Shown here one piece after another: positions 54,046 to 62,320 of a DNA stretch of 64,000 nucleotides. Origin of the DNA: Geodermatophilus telluris (lineage in GTDB: Bacteria; Actinomycetota; Actinomycetes; Mycobacteriales; Geodermatophilaceae); NCBI RefSeq assembly GCF_900102745.1, contig NZ_FMZF01000002.1:868001-932000 (forward strand), given 5' to 3'. Both the position numbers and the translations under genes were made by a program. The notes under the pieces were generated by a model. That model saw only the letters and a list, made by a program, of their open reading frames with translations. It was not told where the DNA came from and ran no database searches. The number at the start of each line of letters is the position of its first letter. Position 1 is the stretch's first letter.

Positions 54046-54609
54046 ATGACCAGCACCACCGCCGTCCAGATCCCCGGCTACGTCGCCGGCACCTGGGACA
54101 TCGACGCCGCCCACTCGACCGTCGGCTTCTCCGTCCGGCACATGATGGTCAGCAAGGTCCGCGGCTACTTCACCCGCTTCACCGGCGAGCTGGTCACCGC
54201 CGAGGACCCGGCGCAGTCGTCGGTCACCGCCACGATCGACATGGACTCGATCGACACCCGCCAGGAGCAGCGCGACGCGCACATCCGCTCGGCGGACTTC
54301 TTCGACGTCGGCAACCACACCGAGATGACCTTCCGCTCCACCGCCGTCGTCGCCGACGGTGAGGACTGGACGGTCCAGGGCGACCTGACCATCAAGGGCA
54401 CCACCAAGCCGGTGACCCTCGCGCTCGAGCTCAACGGTTTCGGCCCCGACGCCTACGGCGGCTACCGCGCCGGCTTCAGCGCCAAGACCTCCATCTCGCG
54501 CAAGGCCTACGGCGTCGACATCGACATGCCCATGGACGGCGGCGGCGTCGTCGTCGGCGACAAGATCGACGTCGAGCTCGAGATCGAGGCCGTGCTCCGC
54601 ACCGCCTGA
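54046..54609 (+). CDS. YceI family protein
   Basis: The 187-residue protein shows the YceI lipocalin-like barrel: GTWDIDAAHSTVGFSVRHMMVSKVRGYFTRFTGEL at the start, DTRQEQRDAHIRSADFFDVGNHTEMTF in the middle and GDLTIKGTTKPVTLALE later. No signal peptide is present. Such proteins bind isoprenoids or amphiphiles. TTGGAGG precedes the ATG. Control by the neighbouring MarR protein is likely. Confidence 0.9.
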   Translation: MTSTTAVQIPGYVAGTWDIDAAHSTVGFSVRHMMVSKVRGYFTRFTGELVTAEDPAQSSVTATIDMDSIDTRQEQRDAHIRSADFFDVGNHTEMTFRSTAVVADGEDWTVQGDLTIKGTTKPVTLALELNGFGPDAYGGYRAGFSAKTSISRKAYGVDIDMPMDGGGVVVGDKIDVELEIEAVLRTA

Positions 54610-54626
54610 TCGACGCGCTACTCCGC

Positions 54627-54691
54627 CGTGATCACCGGCGGGTGGCTGTGCGCACCGGAGTGTCGCGCCGCCACCCGCCGGTGATCACGGC
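54627..54691. repeat. 65-bp palindromic repeat, copy B
   Basis: GTGATCACCGGCGGGTGGC (54628-54646) is exactly complementary to 54670-54688, giving a 19-bp stem around a 23-base loop. It matches copy A at 36194-36258 in about 55 of 65 positions and likewise follows a stop codon, that of the YceI gene, by about 20 bases. Confidence 0.7.
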
Positions 54692-54725
54692 GGACCGGCG
54701 ACCCGGCCCGGGGGACACTGGGGTC

Positions 54726-55079
54726 ATGACGACGTCCGCGCTGACCCGCGCCCGCACCCGGCTGTCCTCCGCCCTGCTCGTCGCCGTCGGGCTGGCGGCC
54801 GGCTTCGGCGTCGCGCAGGGCACCGGGATCCGCGCGCTGGGCGGGGCCGTCTTCGCCGGCGCCGGGGTGGCCGCGGGGTACCTGTGGGTGCAGCGCCGCG
54901 GCTGGGCCGTCGCGCTGGGCCTCGGCGCGCTCTACGTCGGCGCGTTCGTCCTGGCCCACGTGCTGGCCCTCGGCGTCGGGATGGCGGCCTGGCTCGCGGT
55001 CGGCCTGGTGACGCTCGCCGCCGCCGGGCTCACCTACGCCGTGGCCGACCGTCCCCGGCCGCGTGGGCTCATCCGCTGA
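54726..55079 (+). CDS. Small four-helix membrane protein
   Basis: The 117-residue protein has a basic N-terminus and four hydrophobic segments (SSALLVAVGLAAGFGVA, LGGAVFAGAGVAAGYLWV, VALGLGALYVGAFVLAHVL, GMAAWLAVGLVTLAAAGL). GACACT six bases before the ATG hints at a leaderless start. No family is recognised. Confidence 0.65.
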   Translation: MTTSALTRARTRLSSALLVAVGLAAGFGVAQGTGIRALGGAVFAGAGVAAGYLWVQRRGWAVALGLGALYVGAFVLAHVLALGVGMAAWLAVGLVTLAAAGLTYAVADRPRPRGLIR

Positions 55080-55277
55080 CCCCCCGGCGCGGTGACGGCT
55101 GAGCGGCTGCTGGCCGGGCTGGGAGCGGGGGCGACCTCCGGGGGTGAGTCCGCTCACGTCGGTGAGCGCGCCTCGAGCGCCTAGAGTGGGAAGGTCGCCG
55201 GGCCGGCGGCCGTTACGTCTGGTACCGCGTGCGCAGCCGCCGCGGGAACCCCCGAACTCCCCGAGGTGCCCTTCCGC

Positions 55278-57167
<1,890 letters not shown>

Positions 57168-57171
57168 GCCA

Positions 57172-57199
57172 CGTGTGCACCTCCGCGGAGGTGCACACG
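57172..57199 (+). terminator. 28-base perfect palindrome after typA
   Basis: CGTGTGCACCTCCG is followed directly by its exact complement. It begins 5 bases past the stop. It shares GCGGAGGTGCAC with the palindrome at 47925-47965. Confidence 0.7.
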
Positions 57200-57200
57200 A

Positions 57201-57238
57201 CGGGAGCCCCCGTCCGGTCCGCCGGGCGGGGGCTCCCG
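57201..57238 (+). terminator. Second hairpin after typA
   Basis: CGGGAGCCCCCG (57201-57212) pairs perfectly with 57227-57238 around a 14-base loop. Together with the preceding palindrome it forms a tandem terminator. Confidence 0.75.
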
Positions 57239-57419
57239 TGCGTCTCCGCGGAGGTGTCCCGGGTACCGCGGTGATCGACTCGTGACGGGTCGTGATGACG
57301 AGCCGCGCGGGGCCGACAGGCCCGGCCGCCGTGCACCGGGACGCGCCGACACGCCGACCTACCGTCGGCCAGCGGACCCGGACGCGGGCCCGCGGGCGCG
57401 AGCGGGAGGCCACGAACAG

Positions 57420-57917
57420 ATGACGACGACCCGGGTAGCAGACGGACGCGAGGGCTTCCGCGGTGGCATCGACGTCCGGGTGAGCCTGCGGGCCGACGTC
57501 GGGTCGGGCACCAACGCCTTCGACGGGGCCTGGTTCCCCCGCAGCCGCGACCTGACCGTGGAGGTCCCCGAGCTCATCGCGGCCCTGGACCGCCGGGGTC
57601 TGCGCGTCGAGCGGTTCACCTACCCCCTCGACGCCTGGCAGCCGGCGCCGCGCAAGGTCGTCGTCGACGGCCGGGTCGTGCGCACCGGCGGCTTCCGCAG
57701 CATGGACCCCGGGGTGGTCTGCCTGAGCTGGGCCGGGGGCAACCGGCGCGCCGACCTGCTCGTCGTCCCGCCGGAGACCGACGTCATCACCGGTGTGCGG
57801 GCGCTGCGCCTGTGCACCCGGCGGGGCCTGCCGCGCTCGCCGCAGATGGTGCTGGCCGCGGCCCGCTCCCAGCCGCTGCCCCAGGTGCCCGACCTGCCGG
57901 TGACCCGCGCCGTCTGA
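57420..57917 (+). CDS. DUF5994 family protein
   Basis: The 165-residue protein fits the actinobacterial DUF5994 family: FDGAWFPRSRDLTVEVPELIAALDRRGLRVERFTYPLDAWQPAPRKVVVDGRVVRTGGFRSMDPGVVCLSW contains the W-x-P-R-S-R-D-L, W-x-P-A-P-R and GGFRSxDP motifs in order, and VVPPETD follows. GGAGG stands before the ATG. Function unknown; soluble, with no membrane helix. Confidence 0.8.
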   Translation: MTTTRVADGREGFRGGIDVRVSLRADVGSGTNAFDGAWFPRSRDLTVEVPELIAALDRRGLRVERFTYPLDAWQPAPRKVVVDGRVVRTGGFRSMDPGVVCLSWAGGNRRADLLVVPPETDVITGVRALRLCTRRGLPRSPQMVLAAARSQPLPQVPDLPVTRAV

Positions 57918-57954
57918 GGCCCGGCCGGCCGTCGACCGCCCCCCACCACGAGCG

Positions 57955-57988
57955 GAGGCCCCGCCCGGCGGGTGCCGGACGGGGCCTC
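57955..57988. terminator. Terminator between DUF5994 gene and TauE gene
   Basis: GAGGCCCCG and CCGGC pair with GCCGG and CGGGGCCTC around a 4-base loop with one C-A mismatch, a 14-bp stem between convergent genes. Confidence 0.75.
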
Positions 57989-58012
57989 GGGTGGCCCGCC
58001 GAGGGGCCGTGC

Positions 58013-59020
58013 TCAGTCGCGCGGGTCGCTGGGGCGGCCGGCCTGGATGCTCCGCTCGTAGTCCGCGACGTCGGCGGCGTCGGGGGTGTGCAGGCGGCGC
58101 TCCTCCGCGGCCAGGCGCGCGGCCTCGGCGGCCAGGGCGTCGGCGGACTCCTGCGCCCGGTCCTTGCGGTACTGGCGGTAGGAGTGGACGACGGCGGCGG
58201 CCCAGATCGCGTAGATCACCGCGTAGACGGCGTAGCGCACCGGGTCGGAGGCGTCGATCCAGTCGCTGCGCAGCAGGGTGCGGGTGTTGGTCAGCACGAT
58301 CATGCCGCCGACCAGCGAGCCGAGCAGCCGCGGCGGCACGTGCCGGACCAGCCAGGCGGCGATCGGCGCGGCGACCAGGCCACCGGCCAGCAGGCCGAGC
58401 GCCCACAGCCAGTTGACGCCCTGCGACCCGAGCGCCAGCAGGAAGCCGAGGCTCGCGGCCAGCGCCACGAGGAACTCCGACGTGTCGATCGAGCCGATGA
58501 CCTTGCGCGGCTCCATCCGCCCGCTGGACAGCAGCGCCGGCGTGCCGACCGGGCCCCAGCCGCCGCCGCCGGTGGCGTCGACGAAGCCGGCCACGAGGCC
58601 GAGCGGGGCCAGGAAGCGCTTGCGCACCGGCTTGCCGAGGTTGCGCCGGTCGATGCCGCGCAGGGTGAAGCGGACCAGCAGGTAGGCGCCGAGGGTGAGC
58701 AGGATCAGGGACATCACCGGGGCGGCGACCTCGGTGGAGAGGCTGGACAGCACGTTCGCGCCGACGAAGGCGCCGACGGCACCGGGGACGCCGACCTTGG
58801 CGACGACCTTCCAGTCGACGTTGCCGAACTTCCAGTGCGACAGGCCCGACATCAGGCTGGTGCCGATCTCGGCGAAGTGCACGGTCGCCGAGGCGGCCGC
58901 CGGGTTGGTGCCGAAGGCCAGCAGCAGCGTCGTCGACGTGACGCCGTAGGCCATGCCCAGGCTGCCGTCGACGAGTTGTGCGCCGAGGCCCGCGAGGGCG
59001 AGCAGGATCAGGGTCTTCAC
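58013..59020 (-). CDS. TauE/SafE family sulfite or sulfur-anion exporter
   Basis: The 335-residue membrane protein begins LILLALAGLGAQLVDGSLGMAYGVTSTTLLLAFGTNPAAASATVHFAEIGTSL, the signature of the TauE/SafE (DUF81) family, with the repeat GLVAGFVDATGGGGWGPVGTP in the second half and about eight membrane helices, then a charged cytoplasmic tail (RLAAEERRLHTPDAADVADYERS). Members move sulfite, sulfoacetate or related anions. A cysteine-type leader peptide upstream ties it to sulfur status. Confidence 0.9.
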   Translation of the reverse strand: MKTLILLALAGLGAQLVDGSLGMAYGVTSTTLLLAFGTNPAAASATVHFAEIGTSLMSGLSHWKFGNVDWKVVAKVGVPGAVGAFVGANVLSSLSTEVAAPVMSLILLTLGAYLLVRFTLRGIDRRNLGKPVRKRFLAPLGLVAGFVDATGGGGWGPVGTPALLSSGRMEPRKVIGSIDTSEFLVALAASLGFLLALGSQGVNWLWALGLLAGGLVAAPIAAWLVRHVPPRLLGSLVGGMIVLTNTRTLLRSDWIDASDPVRYAVYAVIYAIWAAAVVHSYRQYRKDRAQESADALAAEAARLAAEERRLHTPDAADVADYERSIQAGRPSDPRD

Positions 59021-59149
59021 GGGGCAGGCTCCGGTGGGGAGGCGCCGGGCGCGCGGCGGCGCGGCTCACGGCGAGGACGAGCGGGGGCTGGGGCTCAGTG
59101 GCGCCGGGAGCGGCGCGGGCAGCCAGGAGCGCCGGGTACGGCGCGCGGC

Positions 59150-59233
59150 TCAGCAGCCCGGACAGGCAGCGGTGCAGACGCGCAGCAGGTCGACGTGGAT
59201 GCGCCCCACGAGGAGCACCGTCGTCGCCGTCAC
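59150..59233 (-). CDS. 27-residue cysteine leader peptide upstream of the TauE gene
   Basis: GTG at 59233 to TGA at 59150 encodes a basic, hydrophobic peptide whose second half reads GRIHVDLLRVCTAACPGC. The H-V-D-L-x-R-V motif with cysteine codons near the end is the pattern of actinobacterial leader peptides in front of sulfur genes, thought to act as cysteine-responsive attenuators. No ribosome site precedes it, so it may be leaderless. 129 bases separate it from the exporter start. Confidence 0.7.
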   Translation of the reverse strand: MTATTVLLVGRIHVDLLRVCTAACPGC

Positions 59234-59243
59234 GGGAGCTATG

Positions 59244-59270
59244 TCTACCAGATCGATCGGGATTGGTAGA
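59244..59270 (-). promoter_or_regulatory. Inverted repeat at the promoter of the leader peptide
   Basis: TCTACCA (59244-59250) and TGGTAGA (59264-59270) are a 7-bp inverted repeat with a 13-base AT-richer spacer, starting 11 bases before the leader GTG. It covers the expected core promoter and is probably a repressor or activator site. Confidence 0.55.
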
Positions 59271-59315
59271 ACCGGGCCCGCGGTGGCCGGGGTCACGCCC
59301 GCCCCGGGGCGGAGG

Positions 59316-60317
59316 TCAGGCGACGACGAGGTGGGTGACGAGGTAGGCCAGTGCGGCCACCGCGCCGGCGGCCGGCAGGGTGACCACCCAGGCCAGCACG
59401 ATGTTGCCGGCCACGCCCCAGCGCACCGCCGAGAGCCGCCGGGTGGCGCCGACGCCCATGATCGACGTCGTCGTGATGTGCGTGGTGGACACCGGGACGG
59501 CGAAGACCGTCGCGGTGGTGACCATGACGCCGGAGGCGACCGTCTGCGCGGCGAAGCCCCCGGCGGGGGTCAGCTGGATGATCCGCCGGCCCAGGGTGCG
59601 CATGATCCGGAACCCGCCCGCGTAGGTGCCCGCGCTGATGGCCAGGGCCGCGGCCAGCACCACCCACAGCGGCACCTCGAAGCTGTCGATCTCCCCGGCG
59701 GTGAACAGCGCCAGCGTGATGATGCCCATCGTCTTCTGCGCGTCCTGCAGGCCGTGGCCCAGCGCCATCGTCGCCGAGCTGGCGATCTGCGCGTACCGGA
59801 AGCCGCGGTTGGCGCGGGTGACGTTGGCGCCCCGGAAGCACCACAGGATCGCCAGCATGAACAGGTAGCCCAGGCCGAAGCCGACCAGTGGCGAGAGCAC
59901 CATCGGGATGACGACCTTGTCGAGGATCCCCACCCACTGCACCGAGTGCGCCGCGGCCAGCGCGGCGCCGACCAGGCCGCCGATGAGCGCGTGCGAGGAC
60001 GACGAGGGCAGCCCGAAGTACCAGGTGATCAGGTTCCACACGATCGCGCCGATGAGCGCGGCGAACACGATCTCCAGTCCGTCGCTGCCCTCGGGCGCGT
60101 CGATGATCCCCGCACCGACGGTCTTGGCCACCTCCGTCGACAGCAGCGCACCGACGAGGTTCATCACCGCGGCCAGTGCCAGCGCCACCCGCGGGGTGAG
60201 CGCCTTGGTGGAGACGGCGACGGCGATCGCGTTGGCCGCGTCGTGGAAGCCGTTCGTGTAGTCGAACGCCAGCGCGACCGCGATGATGACGACCAGCGCG
60301 ACGAGGGTCGCGTCCAT
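59316..60317 (-). CDS. pitA: Inorganic phosphate transporter, Pit family
   Basis: The 333-residue membrane protein carries both Pit signatures: FDYTNGFHDAANAIAVAVSTKAL near the start and GHGLQDAQKTMGIITLAL in the second half, with GLPSSSSHALIGGLVG and VPVSTTHITTTSIMGVG following each. It imports phosphate with divalent metal using the proton gradient. The DUF47 gene lies 6 bases upstream, the usual two-gene pit operon. Confidence 0.95.
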   Translation of the reverse strand: MDATLVALVVIIAVALAFDYTNGFHDAANAIAVAVSTKALTPRVALALAAVMNLVGALLSTEVAKTVGAGIIDAPEGSDGLEIVFAALIGAIVWNLITWYFGLPSSSSHALIGGLVGAALAAAHSVQWVGILDKVVIPMVLSPLVGFGLGYLFMLAILWCFRGANVTRANRGFRYAQIASSATMALGHGLQDAQKTMGIITLALFTAGEIDSFEVPLWVVLAAALAISAGTYAGGFRIMRTLGRRIIQLTPAGGFAAQTVASGVMVTTATVFAVPVSTTHITTTSIMGVGATRRLSAVRWGVAGNIVLAWVVTLPAAGAVAALAYLVTHLVVA

Positions 60318-60323
60318 CGGCGG

Positions 60324-60941
60324 TCAGGACTCCTTGACCGAGATCGTCTCGACCACGTTGGCCACGTGCTCGAAGGCGTCGGCGGCCTCCTCGAGCTGGT
60401 CGGCCACCTCCTTGAGCTTGAGGATCTCCAGCGCGTCGAACTCGCCGCTGTAGAGGCGCGACAGCAGCCGCCGGTAGAGCTTGTCGGCCTCGTTCTCGAT
60501 GCGGTTGACCTCGATCCAGTACTCGGAGAGGTCCTTGAGGGTCCGCAGCCGCGGCATCGCCTCGGCGGTGGTCTGCGCGGCACGCTGCAGCAGGGCGGTC
60601 TGCTGGCTCATCTCGGCCGGCAGCGTGCCCAGGCCGGTGAGGACCACCAGGTCGGCGGCGGCCTCGACGAAGTCCATGACGTCGTCGAGGTCGCTGGCCA
60701 GGTTGTAGATGTCCTCGCGGTCGAAGGGCGTCACGAAGCTGGAGTTCAGCTGCCGGAAGATCGCGTGCGTCGACTGGTCGCCGGCGTGCTCGAGCTCACG
60801 CAGCCGGGCGGCCAGCTCGTCGCGGCGGGCGTGGTCGTGGATGAACTCGCTGAGGACGTCGGTGGCCGCCACCAGGTTCTCCGCCGAGGCGGTGAACAGC
60901 GGGTAGAAGCTCTGGTCCTTGGGGGTGAGGCTGAAGGGCAC
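60324..60941 (-). CDS. DUF47/PhoU-like partner of the Pit transporter
   Basis: The 205-residue helical protein starts FSLTPKDQSFYPLFTASAENLV and has HAGDQSTHAIFRQLNSSFVTPFDREDIYNLASDLDDVMDFVEAAAD, the conserved metal-binding E/D-x-x-x-D bundle of DUF47. Such proteins associate with and regulate Pit transporters. GGAG precedes the GTG. It is the first gene of the operon. Confidence 0.93.
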   Translation of the reverse strand: MPFSLTPKDQSFYPLFTASAENLVAATDVLSEFIHDHARRDELAARLRELEHAGDQSTHAIFRQLNSSFVTPFDREDIYNLASDLDDVMDFVEAAADLVVLTGLGTLPAEMSQQTALLQRAAQTTAEAMPRLRTLKDLSEYWIEVNRIENEADKLYRRLLSRLYSGEFDALEILKLKEVADQLEEAADAFEHVANVVETISVKES

Positions 60942-61034
60942 GCGAGGCTCCGGGTCGGACGGCTGGGGGCGGTCGCCCACCGCGCGAGCGGTCGTACGGC
61001 CGTCGGGCAGCATAGGTACCCCGGCACCGGCGGT

Positions 61035-61604
61035 TCAGCTCCCGGTCACCCGTGCGGGCCAGTCGTGCGCGTCACCCGGCGTGGCGTCGAGGGCCGTGAC
61101 GAGGTCGGCGCGGGCACGGGCCACCCGGGAGCGGATCGTCCCGACCGGGCACCCGGCCACCTCGGCGGCCTCGGCGTAGGACAACCCGAGGAGCTGGGTC
61201 AGCGCGAAGGCCTCGCGGCGCTCGGGGTCCAGCCGGGCCAGCAGGTCGGCGACGGCGGCGCCCTCGCCCACCCGGTCGGCGCCGTCGGCCGGGGCGAGGG
61301 CCTCCAGGTCGGCGTCGTCGCGGACGAGGGTCAGCCGGCGCCGGCGGCGCGAGCGGACGGCGTCGGCGCACACCCGGCGGGCGATGGCCAGCAGCCAGGT
61401 CCGCAGCGACGAGCGGCCCTCGAAGCGGTGCAGCGAGGCGAACGCCCGCGCGTAGGTCTCCTGGGTGAGGTCGTCGGCCGACTGGCGGTCGCCGAGGGCG
61501 GCGCACAGCCGCCACACGTCGGACTGGGTGGCCCGCACGAGGGTGGCGGCGGCCAGCGGGTCGCCATCGACGGCGGCCGCGGCGACCCGCTCCAGCTCGT
61601 CCAC
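61035..61604 (-). CDS. ECF sigma factor (SigC-like)
   Basis: The 189-residue sigma factor has region 2 with QSADDLTQETYARAFASLHRFEGRSSLRTWLLAIARRVCAD and region 4 with DPERREAFALTQLLGLSYAEAAEVAGCPVGTIRSRVARARADL, separated by a short linker. GGAGGGG precedes the GTG. The gene diverges from a zinc-finger anti-sigma gene and a copper gene, 68 bases apart, which recalls SigC-type control of copper functions; that link is inference. Confidence 0.92.
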   Translation of the reverse strand: MDELERVAAAAVDGDPLAAATLVRATQSDVWRLCAALGDRQSADDLTQETYARAFASLHRFEGRSSLRTWLLAIARRVCADAVRSRRRRRLTLVRDDADLEALAPADGADRVGEGAAVADLLARLDPERREAFALTQLLGLSYAEAAEVAGCPVGTIRSRVARARADLVTALDATPGDAHDWPARVTGS

Positions 61605-61672
61605 GTCACCCCTCCGTCGCACGAGTCCACCCGGCCGGGAACCGGACGGCCCTCCGCGACGACTACTGCTGC

Positions 61673-62320
61673 ATGCAGTGTGCACCGTTCCGCGAGGCGG
61701 CCTCGGCGCGACTCGACGGCGAGCCGCTCGGTCTGCCCGCCGCCGACCTCGACCGGCACCTCGCCGCGTGCCCGGACTGCGCCCGCTGGGCGGCCGCGGC
61801 CGGGCAGGTGACCCGCCGGGCGCGGCTGGCGCCGGCGCCGGAGGTGCCCGATCTCACAGCCGCCGTGCTGGCCGCCCTGCCGCGGTCGCTGCCGGGCACG
61901 GCCGCCGCGGCGCGCGCCCGGCTGGTCCGGACGGCGCTGCGGCTGGCGCTGCTGGCCGCGGCCGTCGCGCAGGCCGGGCTGGCGCTGCCCGCGCTGCTGA
62001 CCGGCACGGCGACCATGAGCGCGCCGGTGCACGTGGCGCACGAGACCGGCGCCTGGAACCTCGCCGTCGCGGCCGCCTTCCTCGCCGTCGCGGCCGCCCC
62101 GCGGCTGGCCGCCGGCGCGCTGCCGTTCCTCGCCACGTTCACCGTGCTGCTGACCGTCACCACCGTGCGCGACCTGCAGGCCGGGCACGTGCACGCCGAC
62201 CGCGCGGCCGCCCACCTGCTGCTGCTGGCCGGGGTGCTGCTCATCGCCGTGGTCGCCTGGCGGCAGCGTCCCCGCCGCCGGCCGGCCGCGGTGCTCGGCC
62301 GCGGGCGGGTGGCCGCGTGA
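61673..62320 (+). CDS. Membrane anti-sigma factor with zf-HC2 zinc finger
   Basis: The 215-residue protein begins MQCAPFREAASARLDGE, and DRHLAACPDCARW gives the H-x-x-x-C-x-x-C zinc motif of anti-sigma domains (about 28-38). Five or so membrane segments follow, with histidines in HVAHETG and GHVHADRAAAH that might bind metal. It should bind the sigma factor encoded divergently. The copper gene overlaps its stop by 4 bases. Confidence 0.8.
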   Translation: MQCAPFREAASARLDGEPLGLPAADLDRHLAACPDCARWAAAAGQVTRRARLAPAPEVPDLTAAVLAALPRSLPGTAAAARARLVRTALRLALLAAAVAQAGLALPALLTGTATMSAPVHVAHETGAWNLAVAAAFLAVAAAPRLAAGALPFLATFTVLLTVTTVRDLQAGHVHADRAAAHLLLLAGVLLIAVVAWRQRPRRRPAAVLGRGRVAA

